In this document: positions 27,051-35,184 of the stretch, piece by piece
How the letters are laid out: every line of letters begins with the position of its first letter
How positions within the stretch are numbered: position 1 is the stretch's first letter
Assembly: GCA_044426345.1 (NCBI GenBank)
Contig: JAWXUP010000010.1
Span: 1-55,167 of the forward strand
From: CAYJLC01 sp044426345
GTDB lineage: Bacteria; Bacillota; Clostridia; Oscillospirales; Butyricicoccaceae
Reading direction: 5' to 3'
DNA length: 55,167 nucleotides
Notes under the pieces: generated by a model
What the model was told of the DNA's origin: nothing
Database searches by the model: none
Seen by the model: the letters and a program-made list of their open reading frames with translations, nothing else
Translations under genes and position numbers: made by a program

Positions 27051-27084
27051 ATTATACAACTTAACACGTATTATATCAATACGT
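27051..27084 (-). promoter_or_regulatory. HicB promoter with overlapping operator
   Basis: On the minus strand TTGATA and TATAAT are separated by 17 bp (27051-27079). A perfect inverted repeat ACGTATT-N5-AATACGT at 27066-27084 covers the -35 box and is well placed for autorepression by the RHH-type C-terminus of HicB. Confidence 0.75.
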
Positions 27085-27105
27085 ATAGCATATTTTTTTA
27101 TTGGC

Positions 27106-27315
27106 TCACCCATAATAATACATCACAATATCCCGTATCTGCCAAATACTTTCGGCTAGAACATAAAATATTACGGTATTTTGTGCACGTTTTTTGTACT
27201 GTGCCTGTTCATCTTCAGCACCTTGCAACCTAACCATACAATAAACAATCCTAAAAACAACGCCTACTCTTACTAATGATATGATAGCTTGTGAAATCTC
27301 GTCTAATGTAATCAT
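27106..27315 (-). CDS. Small membrane protein of the transfer operon
   Basis: 69 residues with a hydrophobic helix at about residues 9-27 and a second weaker one near 47-66, separated by a charged loop (QGAEDEQAQYKKRAQ). Proteins of this size and pattern lie next to the TrbL/VirB6-like gene in many Firmicutes conjugative elements, as I recall. It is 2 bp from that gene here. No enzymatic motif. Confidence 0.55.
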   Translation of the reverse strand: MITLDEISQAIISLVRVGVVFRIVYCMVRLQGAEDEQAQYKKRAQNTVIFYVLAESIWQIRDIVMYYYG

Positions 27316-27317
27316 TT

Positions 27318-28160
27318 TTAACCTCTCATACTTTTCGCTGCTTGCACAAGCCTTACCGAGTTATAAACATTATTTATAGCTCCACCAGAACTACTTCCTT
27401 GAACAATAAACTGTGATACAAATGTTGGTGTTTTGATAGCCAACACCATACAAGCTATTCCCCAGAAGATATTCATATTCGAACCGATATTAAGCATCAT
27501 TCCTACACCTAGTTTACATAGACAAATTTGAATCATTACCGTTAGCATTGATTTGAAAAACATTTTTACGTATTCAGAAAATACACCTTTATCGTTATCC
27601 AAAAGACCGACACACGCCATAGGTACTCCTATTCTCAAAATCATAATTTCTACACCACGCATAAGAAATTGAAAATATAGCATAAAGTAGCAAATTACGA
27701 AAATAAGACCGAAAATTGCTGTTACAATCCCTAGCGATGTAATACCATTCGCCCAAACTTGCCAATCATAATTTGTAGAACCGCCTATCGCAACTAACAA
27801 ATCGTCGGTTATATTTTCGGTTATTTCAGCAAGCCATGAGTACATAACTGGAAAACAAACTGCTACTGCTATCGCTTCGACAAAACGTGTTACCAGTTGA
27901 AAAGGCTCTACATCGGCATCTCCATCAGACCACATTATATAGCACTTAAACCCTTTTTTTAGAAAATATAAGATAATAAGTGACACTCCGAAACCAAGCA
28001 CAATTTCAAACAATGTGTCCACCATATTTGTGCCAGCAACAGACACCATATATTTATCTGCATAAAGTGCCATTGGCACTAAGTCTGCAAGCATTTCATC
28101 TATCATCACAACCGAACCATTAAGTATAGCTACTATTAAAAGCACCAATATAGCTTCCAC
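27318..28160 (-). CDS. TrbL/VirB6-like conjugal membrane channel protein
   Basis: 280 residues with at least six hydrophobic segments spread over the length, a central loop, and a Gly/Ser-rich C-terminus (SSSGGAINNVYNSV). This matches the polytopic TrbL/VirB6 type that forms the inner-membrane channel of type IV secretion. The start is GTG at 28158-28160 with GGAGG upstream. It lies between SpoVG and the small membrane protein, downstream of virD4. Confidence 0.7.
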   Translation of the reverse strand: MEAILVLLIVAILNGSVVMIDEMLADLVPMALYADKYMVSVAGTNMVDTLFEIVLGFGVSLIILYFLKKGFKCYIMWSDGDADVEPFQLVTRFVEAIAVAVCFPVMYSWLAEITENITDDLLVAIGGSTNYDWQVWANGITSLGIVTAIFGLIFVICYFMLYFQFLMRGVEIMILRIGVPMACVGLLDNDKGVFSEYVKMFFKSMLTVMIQICLCKLGVGMMLNIGSNMNIFWGIACMVLAIKTPTFVSQFIVQGSSSGGAINNVYNSVRLVQAAKSMRG

Positions 28161-28181
28161 TGCAAAACCTCCTTGCTTTTT

Positions 28182-28442
28182 CTATTTTTTCATATGTTCC
28201 TCGTATGCTTTGATTATAGCTTCACTGATATTTTTTCTAAGTTCTGCACTTGTTGGAAAGCAAACATCGTGATATTCGCCTTTGCTATCTTTTCTTGATG
28301 GCATCAAAGCTATTAGACCATTTTTAGAATTTAATACTCTAATTCCCGTTATTGCAAATTGCTTGTCTATTATTAGCGTAGCAAAAGCCTTTAAATTTTG
28401 ACCATTATCGAATGTGTTGTTTATTTTTACGTATAAATTCAT
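28182..28442 (-). CDS. spoVG: SpoVG-family regulator
   Basis: 86 residues matching SpoVG: LKAFATLIIDKQFAITGIRVL, then GLIALMPSRKDSKGEYHDVCFP and the helix LRKNISEAIIKAYEEH. SpoVG proteins bind nucleic acid and affect septation, capsule and virulence genes; copies on conjugative elements are common in Firmicutes and usually lie within the transfer operon as here. Whether this copy regulates the element or the host is open. Confidence 0.88.
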   Translation of the reverse strand: MNLYVKINNTFDNGQNLKAFATLIIDKQFAITGIRVLNSKNGLIALMPSRKDSKGEYHDVCFPTSAELRKNISEAIIKAYEEHMKK

Positions 28443-28459
28443 TTTTTCTTCTCTTTCTA

Positions 28460-28711
28460 TTACCCTTGGTAATCAAAAATATTAATAATTTCTTCCTCTA
28501 GTCTTGGGAATATCGTGTTTTCGAACAAAGTATATAAGCCAGCTAACAACAAAGCACCGATGACCACAGATGTTAATATGGTTATTGCCTGTGAAACTGA
28601 TCCTTCACCTCTATTATCAGCGAGTACAAACTTGGCTCTTTGCTTAAAACATATCGTTTTTATAACTAATTCGTCCGTTTTTACTTTTGCTTTTTTTAGT
28701 AAATTTTTCAT
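28460..28711 (-). CDS. Small Flp-pilin-like membrane protein
   Basis: 83 residues: a basic N-terminal 35, a Gly-Glu-Gly site, then a hydrophobic helix (SVSQAITILTSVVIGALLLA) and a short acidic tail. Size and layout recall Flp pilins and the family I remember as DUF6133. If it is a prepilin, cleavage would be at the Gly before the helix by one of the A24 peptidases. No other Flp-sized pilin gene exists in the window, so it is the best candidate for the Tad filament subunit although it is encoded in the conjugation block. Confidence 0.5.
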   Translation of the reverse strand: MKNLLKKAKVKTDELVIKTICFKQRAKFVLADNRGEGSVSQAITILTSVVIGALLLAGLYTLFENTIFPRLEEEIINIFDYQG

Positions 28712-28761
28712 AATAATCTCCTTAAAATTAAAATATTTATATGAAGTCTTGCGACGTCATT

Positions 28762-29112
28762 TTACTGATAATAACCGATTATAATATTCAAAGTAGCACT
28801 TCCTAAAACTGCACCAATACATGAAATTACTGCTACTACAATTCGGCCATTCCACTTTTTTTGGTCCATCTCGTCAGCCGCACTCCTTCTTATGCAAAAA
28901 TATATCACCAAAAGGCCTGCAACTACTGGCGCTAAAACCATTAAATATGTTGTTGCATCTTTTATCAGATTTTCTGTGCCAGTTGCTATCTTGCTATCGC
29001 TAATACCATCTGCAAATGCAGTACTACGCATAAAAAATGCAGTCATAAAACTAATTACAACTGCATCTATTTTAAATTTCGCTTTTTCAAAACACGACTT
29101 AATCTTCTTCAT
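28762..29112 (-). CDS. VirB2/TrbC-like pilin or two-helix conjugation protein
   Basis: About 116 residues. A basic start and hydrophobic helix end in a signal-peptidase-like site (STAFADG near residues 31-37). Two further hydrophobic helices near 58-75 and 93-112 follow. This is the VirB2/TrbC topology. I use the ATG at 29110-29112, which overlaps the end of the virD4 gene by 14 bp. It may form the conjugative surface protein; the identification is by topology and position. Confidence 0.55.
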   Translation of the reverse strand: MKKIKSCFEKAKFKIDAVVISFMTAFFMRSTAFADGISDSKIATGTENLIKDATTYLMVLAPVVAGLLVIYFCIRRSAADEMDQKKWNGRIVVAVISCIGAVLGSATLNIIIGYYQ

Positions 29113-31243
29113 TTCCCATTGTTCCTCCAGTATTATTTTTAATTGATTTAATCTTTTTTTCTTCAAAACTCGCAACCATTCGTGATGTCATATCTCTGCC
29201 TTGCCTTGCATTTTCTTGCATTTCAATACTTTTTGCGTGATATGTCCAAACTTCCCAAATTTCCATATTTTGATTAGCGTTTGTAAAAACAGGTCGCCTA
29301 CTTTCTCGTTCTTCACGTACTTTTCTATTATGTTCTTCATCGCCAAGCCCACACATTTTGTTAAATTGCCATTTTGACAAATCTGGTGCATTCATAAGTG
29401 CTGGATGTGAACGTCCTGTTATAATTTGATGTGGACGTGAAACTCGCCTGATTTCATCTGTAGTCAGCAAATCACGACCCACCAAACTAACGCTATGCGA
29501 ACTCGATGGATTTACATAACGTCCGTGCTGACTAGAAAGTTGATACGCACTTGTAGTATATTTCCCTAATTTTTTACACACAGATTCTAAAGTTTCATCG
29601 TCATCTGCTTGCAAGTATGCCCACGTTTGACAGTTTGCTTTAACTATCGCTGTAAGCTCCTTGCTGTACTTTTCTGTAAGTTGTTCAAATGACTGCAAAA
29701 ACAAATTGAACCTAATACCTCTACCACCAGCAACGGTAAGTTTATTAGCAAAATCAGTAAGTTTTGCGAAGTTGCCGAACTCATCAAGCACGAAATTCAC
29801 ACGATTTGTAAGCCGTCCACCTCGTTCGTCCGCCTGTCTAACAAGCAACTCATACAACTGCGAAACCATAAGCGAGGCTATTGGATAATACGTTGTTTTT
29901 TCGTCGGGAAGTATCAAAAATAGTGCTTGTTTTTTCTCCCCAATGTTCGCAAGTTTAAAGTCACTTTTGTGAGTTATGTTATACATCGACCTACTTGTAA
30001 ACAGCCTTAAAGTCGTAAGCGAAGACGTGTCGAAACTGCCTTTTGTACGACTCGGTGCAACTGCTGCAATTGATAATAACGCACGAGCTGGGTGGTTTAT
30101 ATCCATATTTTTCATATACTCTTGCATAGGTGTTTTATTTCCGACAGTCTTTCCCATTTCTGCGATGAACCAGTAAACATTTGTTAAATGCTGATATTTA
30201 GGACGGTTTTTGTTGTCATAAACAACGCATAAAATTGCACCGGCTATAGTAGATTTTTCGCCATTTTCCCATATCTTTTCATTAGACGAATCTTCACCAA
30301 CCAAAATATTAGTTATATCCCAAGCATACATTTCAGCTTTTTCTAAATCTCCATCGTTCACTGCATCAATTACAGGCTGTAACAAATTGTATTTTGAACT
30401 TTTATCAGGATTTTTAAAGTCCAAACAGATAACATCGTATCCAATTTTTTCGAGAAAAGTTGATGTGTATTGAAATAATTCAGCCTTAGGGTCAGATATT
30501 ACCATGCTTTCGCCAGCCAAACCTAAAGTACAAATCGACTGAATAACAAGACATCGAGTTTTGCCACTTCTTGTTGCACCGATAGTTAAAGTGTGCGTAT
30601 CAGAGCCAACAAAGTATAGCTTTTCTTTTTGAGATTGTCGCTCCATTCCTACAACTATACCACCTTTATTAAATATCTTGTATTTGTCTATATCAGTTTT
30701 AGTCGGCAAATCTTCTGCCGAACTTAACTCGAAATCTACTTGCTCAAAGTTTTCGTCTTGTGGACTTATTTCAATATCTTTAGAACTATCTTCATTCTTA
30801 TTTTTCAAAAAGTTCAAATCATCATAGCCTGTATCTATGAGTTCTGCTATAATTTTATCTTTGCTATCTAAAATCACGCTGTCAAAAACTTCATCTTTTT
30901 CTTTTGCTCTAAGCCACCTTGCCGAACCATGTTGATTTTGTCCTACTGGAGCAGGAGTTTCGATGTTTTCGGTGATTTTTATAAGGTCGCTTTGATATGC
31001 TCTATCATTTTGAATGAAAAACATCACACAGCATAACAAAACTAAACCTTCAAACGATACGAATAACATGGCCTGATTTTTCTGATAAAACAATCGCTCT
31101 ATGCATTCAAAAAAAGGTATAAGCACCAATGTATTGCTAGTTCCAGATAATAAACTATCAAGCGAAGCTGTGAAATATAGGCTAAATATCGTTCCAACTA
31201 AGATAATTATGCTTGAAAATATGACCTTTTCTTTAGTTGTCAT
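29099..31243 (-). CDS. virD4: Type IV coupling protein (VirD4/TraG family)
   Basis: 714 residues. Two or three N-terminal membrane helices occupy about residues 1-80. Walker A TIGATRSGKTRCLVIQS is near residues 220-235, followed by SDPKAELF. Walker B NFVLDEFGNFAKL is near 484, and a VirD4-type C-terminal part contains TGRSHPALM. It links the relaxase-DNA complex to the secretion channel and is diagnostic of a conjugative, not merely mobilisable, element. Its start overlaps the upstream gene by 4 bp. Confidence 0.92.
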   Translation of the reverse strand: MTTKEKVIFSSIIILVGTIFSLYFTASLDSLLSGTSNTLVLIPFFECIERLFYQKNQAMLFVSFEGLVLLCCVMFFIQNDRAYQSDLIKITENIETPAPVGQNQHGSARWLRAKEKDEVFDSVILDSKDKIIAELIDTGYDDLNFLKNKNEDSSKDIEISPQDENFEQVDFELSSAEDLPTKTDIDKYKIFNKGGIVVGMERQSQKEKLYFVGSDTHTLTIGATRSGKTRCLVIQSICTLGLAGESMVISDPKAELFQYTSTFLEKIGYDVICLDFKNPDKSSKYNLLQPVIDAVNDGDLEKAEMYAWDITNILVGEDSSNEKIWENGEKSTIAGAILCVVYDNKNRPKYQHLTNVYWFIAEMGKTVGNKTPMQEYMKNMDINHPARALLSIAAVAPSRTKGSFDTSSLTTLRLFTSRSMYNITHKSDFKLANIGEKKQALFLILPDEKTTYYPIASLMVSQLYELLVRQADERGGRLTNRVNFVLDEFGNFAKLTDFANKLTVAGGRGIRFNLFLQSFEQLTEKYSKELTAIVKANCQTWAYLQADDDETLESVCKKLGKYTTSAYQLSSQHGRYVNPSSSHSVSLVGRDLLTTDEIRRVSRPHQIITGRSHPALMNAPDLSKWQFNKMCGLGDEEHNRKVREERESRRPVFTNANQNMEIWEVWTYHAKSIEMQENARQGRDMTSRMVASFEEKKIKSIKNNTGGTMGNEED

Positions 31244-31908
31244 ATTCCAATTTCCTCGAAATTCTCTTCATCTAAAATGTGTTCGTATTTATTGTAAACA
31301 TTCTCCACTACCTCGTCTTTAGCAATTCCTATAATACTCGAACGCCCGACGACTAGCCTGTCGCCATCTATTGGGTGTGTTAAATGTACTGTGTCACTAC
31401 GTAAAAAATCAGGTCTACAACCGGGACCGTGCGTTGCTATCCAGAGCTGATTGAGTGGAGTTTTAAATTCCTCTCTAAGCTCTTGTTGGTTCAATATAAC
31501 TACTTGATTTTCGTAATTATTAAGCGAACTATTATGAACTGCATCAAACGAACCAAGCAAGGTATTTCCATCAATGCTTATAGGATAACTAAGCGTATTT
31601 TTGGGATTTTTAATGTGATATGTAGGTATATCGTTTTCTCTAGCAAATAAAAGCTCACCTCTCATACCTTCGGAAATTTCCTCGCCCATCACCCAAAGTT
31701 CCGAACAATGTTTCATAAGTTCCAAACCTAGTTCTAAGCCTTTTTCTCTCTCGCTTGGTATCGAATCATTACACCACTGACTAAAAATTATATGCGGTGC
31801 AAGAGGAATAATCCCTTGTTCTGCTACCATTTTGCAATATTCCACTGCTTTTTCTATATTTTTCTCGTAATCTCCACGCAACGGACTTGCAATGTATACC
31901 ATTTTCAA
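31240..31908 (-). CDS. DUF4406-like protein with nucleoside deoxyribosyltransferase fold
   Basis: 222 residues. The first 110 resemble nucleoside 2-deoxyribosyltransferase-like DUF4406 (VYIASPLRGDYEKNIEKA, PLAPHIIFSQW, ELWVMGEEISEGMRGEL). The second half is a separate small domain around LWIATHGPGCRP and VVGRSSIIGIA. The start is TTG at 31906-31908, eight bases after GGAGG. It is coupled to virD4 by a 4-bp overlap. It may modify or scavenge nucleotides, but the role on mobile elements is unknown. Confidence 0.65.
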   Translation of the reverse strand: MKMVYIASPLRGDYEKNIEKAVEYCKMVAEQGIIPLAPHIIFSQWCNDSIPSEREKGLELGLELMKHCSELWVMGEEISEGMRGELLFARENDIPTYHIKNPKNTLSYPISIDGNTLLGSFDAVHNSSLNNYENQVVILNQQELREEFKTPLNQLWIATHGPGCRPDFLRSDTVHLTHPIDGDRLVVGRSSIIGIAKDEVVENVYNKYEHILDEENFEEIGI

Positions 31909-31921
31909 ATTTTACACCTCC

Positions 31922-31955
31922 AAAAAAATTAACCATACACTAGCAAAGTGCATGG
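31922..31955 (-). terminator. Hairpin with T-run before the DUF4406 gene
   Basis: On the minus strand CCATGCACT and AGTGTATGG pair with one central mismatch around a 5-nt loop, followed by TTAATTTTTTT. It lies just after the SLOG-like gene and 14 bp upstream of the next start, so it should partly separate the two regulatory genes from the virD4 operon. Confidence 0.7.
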
Positions 31956-31968
31956 CTATTATTAATCA

Positions 31969-32298
31969 TTAAACTTTTATTATTACAACTTTTTTACCTA
32001 ATTTTTCTGCTCTATTGATTGTGCTTAAAGTACCTTTTGATTTTCCGTCCCAAAAAGCTAAAACTTCGTCACACAGCTCTACAATTATCTCATTGCGTTT
32101 AATCGGCGCAACTCTGCTAGGATATAAGTCATATCTCGGTCTAATAATATGTTTAGATATTTTATGTTTATCTGCGTATTCCTCTGCTATGCAGTCAACG
32201 CCTTTTGCTCCACCCGATATAATTTCGTCTACACCTTCTGGAACATATGGAGTTATGTCAAGTTCAAGGTTTCTCGACCCTATAATTGCTAATTTCAT
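31969..32298 (-). CDS. SLOG/DUF2493-like nucleotide-binding protein
   Basis: 109 residues with a compact Rossmann-like fold: KLAIIGSRNLE at the start, then IISGGAKGVDCIAEEYA (phosphate-binding GGAxGxD region near residues 28-44), APIKRNEIIVELCDEVLAFWDGKSKGT and VVIIKV at the end. This is the SLOG/DprA-like type annotated DUF2493. Members are thought to bind nucleotides or DNA ends and are frequent on mobile elements. Function here is unknown. Confidence 0.8.
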   Translation of the reverse strand: MKLAIIGSRNLELDITPYVPEGVDEIISGGAKGVDCIAEEYADKHKISKHIIRPRYDLYPSRVAPIKRNEIIVELCDEVLAFWDGKSKGTLSTINRAEKLGKKVVIIKV

Positions 32299-32307
32299 AA
32301 TTTTTGA

Positions 32308-33099
32308 TTATGGCTCAAAACCAAAATCGTCCACTTCCTCTCCGTAATCATTTAGTTGTTCGAAATCATCAACATAGCAAGATAAATCCACACTTGCTTG
32401 CTTTATTTGACTTTCTAAATACAAAAATGGTGGTGCATTAACACAAGGTATTTGCTCTAATGCTCCCACCAATTCGTTATAATCTTCAACATACGCAGTA
32501 AATCTCGATGTAAGCGTTGCGTATAAGCTGTCTTTCTCTAAAATCATAGCATCAACTTCCGAAAAAATCTTCGATAGCTCAAATAATGGCATTGACGCAG
32601 TTTTTAAATCGTAAAACAAATACTCGCCTTGTTCTATACCGATTTCAGTAGACATTTCCGTCATATAATCTTTCGCAATACCTTTATGCACGGCAAACAT
32701 CGAGCCTTCGTCAGTTTCCGTCATATAAACACCTAGACAAATTTCATCAACTGCATGGTCTGGTGTTGGTATTTCGCCAAAATATTGAGGATAGCGATAT
32801 TTGCCATATTTTTCAATATCCTGCATTTTTTCGTAAATTTCAGCCTGCATTGCTTGGTTTTCAGCTAATTTTTGTTTCAAAACCTCATACATCGGTACAT
32901 CTTTTATAGATTCATCAAAAGTTATGTAATCTCCGTTTTCAATACCTAGAGATAAAGCTTTGTCTGATAATATGGTTTGATCGCCTTTCCCGACTACAAT
33001 TCCGTTACCATATTGCGCATAAATTTCATAAATATTAAGGGCAATTTCCACGCAAGTATTAACATTGCCCCAAATTGATTCCATATTTGATTTGTTCAT
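32308..33099 (-). CDS. Hypothetical protein, acidic
   Basis: 263 residues, soluble and acidic, with helical stretches such as LKQKLAENQAMQAEIYEKMQ. I recognise no catalytic motif. The C-terminus is rich in Asp/Glu/Tyr (QLNDYGEEVDDFG). AGGAGG precedes the ATG. It is the first gene of the leftward transfer block and is divergent from the RHH gene at 33236, with operator-like repeats between the two. Confidence 0.45.
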   Translation of the reverse strand: MNKSNMESIWGNVNTCVEIALNIYEIYAQYGNGIVVGKGDQTILSDKALSLGIENGDYITFDESIKDVPMYEVLKQKLAENQAMQAEIYEKMQDIEKYGKYRYPQYFGEIPTPDHAVDEICLGVYMTETDEGSMFAVHKGIAKDYMTEMSTEIGIEQGEYLFYDLKTASMPLFELSKIFSEVDAMILEKDSLYATLTSRFTAYVEDYNELVGALEQIPCVNAPPFLYLESQIKQASVDLSCYVDDFEQLNDYGEEVDDFGFEP

Positions 33100-33159
33100 A
33101 AAAAGCCTCCTTTAACTTTTTTATATAATGCATTTTAATCGTATTTTTTGTTAACATAT

Positions 33160-33220
33160 TTTATAACATAAATCATAACATATTATTAATTAAAAATAAA
33201 GTGTAAAATTATGTTATAAA
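33160..33220. promoter_or_regulatory. Operator-like repeats between divergent genes
   Basis: A perfect 12-bp inverted repeat (TTTATAACATAA at 33160-33171, TTATGTTATAAA at 33209-33220) plus a third half site ATAACATA at 33175-33182. Arrays of such short half sites are typical targets of ribbon-helix-helix repressors, one of which is encoded immediately to the right. Confidence 0.55.
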
Positions 33221-33235
33221 GGAGATTTTAAAATT

Positions 33236-33439
33236 ATGAGTAAAAATAAATTAATAATCGAACCAAAATCACCGAAAGGCGAAGATGGTCACATTACTTT
33301 TTCAATCCGAATAAAAACAGAATTAGCTGATAAAATTCAAGCTATCACTGCTCAAACTGGTCACTCAAGAAACGAATTAATTTCATTATTGCTAGATTAT
33401 GCCGTGCTTAATTGTGAAATCAATAATGATTCTGAGTAG
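33236..33439 (+). CDS. Ribbon-helix-helix DNA-binding protein
   Basis: 67 residues. After a basic N-terminus comes ITFSIRIKTELADKIQAITAQTGHSRNELISLLLDYAV, a standard RHH fold: beta strand, helix, turn, helix. AAAGGAG lies ten bases before the ATG. It is transcribed away from the leftward transfer genes and is followed by a terminator. Probably represses the divergent promoters through the repeats at 33160-33220. Confidence 0.8.
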   Translation: MSKNKLIIEPKSPKGEDGHITFSIRIKTELADKIQAITAQTGHSRNELISLLLDYAVLNCEINNDSE

Positions 33440-33460
33440 TTCTAATATTTCTCACAGCGT

Positions 33461-33495
33461 AAGTCTGCCCAAATTCGGGTAGGCTTTTATTTTTA
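33461..33495 (+). terminator. Terminator of the RHH gene
   Basis: Ten base pairs including two G-U pairs (AAGTCTGCCC with GGGTAGGCTT), a 6-nt loop, and a TTTTATTTTT tail on the plus strand, 22 bp past the stop codon. Confidence 0.8.
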
Positions 33496-33605
33496 CCTAT
33501 AGTTATTATAAAGTGATGTCACTTGACTGTCAATAGACTGTATATAATAATTTAAAATTGCCATACAATATACATATAACTATAATCAGTCAGGAGGTAT
33601 ACAGT

Positions 33606-33788
33606 ATGGCCACAACAAAACGTGTTTTTACTTTGCGAATGGAAGATGAAATCTTTGATAAAATCGGTGTTTTAGCAACCAAAGACCATCGTTCGCTTAC
33701 AAATTATATCGAGTATGTTTTACTTGAACATTTAAGAAGTTTAGAAGAAAAAGATGCTCCAGATACTATTGAAATGTCGAAAAAATAA
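33606..33788 (+). CDS. Arc-like ribbon-helix-helix protein
   Basis: About 60 residues: MATTKRVFTLRMEDEIFDKIGVLATKDHRSLTNYIEYVLLEHL is an Arc/CopG-type fold. I take the ATG at 33606, eight bases after AGGAGG. TTGCCA-17-TATAAT at 33558-33586 looks like a promoter but would start transcription at the ribosome binding site itself, so a promoter further upstream is also possible. Likely a second transfer or copy-control regulator. Confidence 0.75.
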   Translation: MATTKRVFTLRMEDEIFDKIGVLATKDHRSLTNYIEYVLLEHLRSLEEKDAPDTIEMSKK

Positions 33789-34131
33789 TTTTTTATTTGC
33801 CGTTTCACCACTTATCGCAAGTGCAAACTTTTTTTCACGGCATACGCTCGCCGCTTGGCTGATACTTTTGGTCGTCCAAAAGTATCCAAAAAACGAAAAT
33901 ACAGCTTGTTTTATCAGCAAGCAGTAAATTTACCACTGCGTAAATAATTTTTCTCTGAAAAATTTTTACTTTGCTAGTATTCTTCTTCGAAAGTTAGTTT
34001 TCAGGTTAAAGTGAGTTTTGTTTTTGTGCAATATTTTTTTAAGTAGACAATGCACAATCTTGCAAATCCACCTTTATATATTTCTTTTTATAATACCACA
34101 AAGCAGTTGTCTTTTTTACTATTGCTGTAAC
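33789..34131. other. Non-coding stretch with several hairpins
   Basis: No convincing gene. It holds a perfect 11-bp hairpin (GATACTTTTGG-TCGT-CCAAAAGTATC, about 33867-33892), a GCTTG/CAAGC hairpin about 33903-33926, and the short palindrome GTAAATTTAC. The GC content is locally higher than in the flanks. It separates the transfer block from the nif operon and could be a junction of the cargo region, but no duplicated end was found. Confidence 0.4.
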
Positions 34132-34179
34132 AAAAAAATGAGGCTGTCGCAAATGAAGAAATTCATTTGCGACAGCCTC
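34132..34179 (-). terminator. Terminator of the nif operon
   Basis: Perfect 18-bp stem (arms 34140-34157 and 34162-34179) with a GAAA loop, then A and seven T on the minus strand; T-rich also on the plus strand. It begins 9 bp after the stop codon of the last gene of the nif run and is the strongest terminator in the window. Confidence 0.92.
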
Positions 34180-34188
34180 TTCTATTTT

Positions 34189-35151
34189 TTAATGACAAAG
34201 CGAACAACTAGCACAGTCGGACGGATTACAACCTATGATTTGTTGAAAACCAAAATCTAGTAAAGTAAATCCACAGTCTTTAAAGCTATAAATTTTCTCT
34301 TCACGCCCAAAAGAAACTCCTTCATTGCAAAAATTTATATTAAGACCTATGATACTTTCATCGCCACCTTCAACAAAGGCTGGTACAATTTGTGGTGCAT
34401 AAAGTTTCATCTTGCCATTCTCATCTTGAACTTGCACTTTGTGTGCGGTTGTGATTAGCGATTTTAATGTTCCATCTTCGTAAAAAACAAGTGAGTTCGA
34501 GTCTGCTGTTACACCAACAGCCTCTGGGTCAAACGCTAAAATCTTGCCTAGTGGTGTATCTATCATAGTAGGCTTTGCAGGTTCACAAGATTGCAATGCT
34601 CCACTTTCATATAGCGATAATCCGTGACGTACTGCAATTTTATTTATTTTGATTTCTTCGTTTGGATAAAGCGTGATGCTCTTAATATCGCCAGTTTTAT
34701 AAAAACACAAGCATGAAATACACGCTGTAAATTCTGTAAAATCAAGGTCGAAAGTCAACGGAATATGCAGTTCTTTTTCCTCTTCTTCGCCCCAAAAACC
34801 AGAAAGCTTTCCGTCAAGTGGAAAAACTCGATGTAGTTCGCCTGTATTGTAAAAAGTTACTAGTTCTGCTAGCAATTCACCTATCGGCGTTATGAGTTCT
34901 TGTTGATTTTCTAACGATACCGACTTAATCATACCGTCTTTGTAAAATTTAACAGATGGTTTATATTTTCTGCGTGGTGTTTCTGTATAATAAGGAGTTA
35001 ATTCACCTGCGTGAGTAATAACCACATTTTCTCCTTTTAAAATAACAGATTTTAATTCTCCAGAATCGTAAACATCATAACTACTTATAGCACCTAAAAT
35101 TCCAAAAGTTGTTTGCAAAGTTTCCTTATCAATTACTTGAATATTTGTCAT
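34189..35151 (-). CDS. MORN/YwqK-like repeat protein with Cys-rich tail
   Basis: 320 residues built from repeated FYxxGxLKSV-type units (DVYDSGELKSVIL, FYKDGMIKSVSL, FYNTGELHRVFP, FYKTGDIKSITL, LYESGALQS, FYEDGTLKSLIT). The C-terminus CNPSDCASCSLC has four Cys in 12 residues and could bind metal. It is the last gene of the nif operon, directly before the terminator. I recall similar proteins near metal-cofactor and nitrogenase genes in anaerobes, with no known function. A scaffold or metal-handling role is speculation. Confidence 0.5.
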   Translation of the reverse strand: MTNIQVIDKETLQTTFGILGAISSYDVYDSGELKSVILKGENVVITHAGELTPYYTETPRRKYKPSVKFYKDGMIKSVSLENQQELITPIGELLAELVTFYNTGELHRVFPLDGKLSGFWGEEEEKELHIPLTFDLDFTEFTACISCLCFYKTGDIKSITLYPNEEIKINKIAVRHGLSLYESGALQSCEPAKPTMIDTPLGKILAFDPEAVGVTADSNSLVFYEDGTLKSLITTAHKVQVQDENGKMKLYAPQIVPAFVEGGDESIIGLNINFCNEGVSFGREEKIYSFKDCGFTLLDFGFQQIIGCNPSDCASCSLCH

Positions 35152-35184
35152 AATAAATCTCCTTTTCAGCCCATTTTCACTAAA

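Noticed and set aside
33543..33586. TTGACT (33523) paired with TATAAT (33543) as promoter for the Arc-like gene
   Set aside because: The spacing is only 14 bp; the alternative TTGCCA-17-TATAAT starts too close to the ribosome binding site, so no promoter feature was listed.
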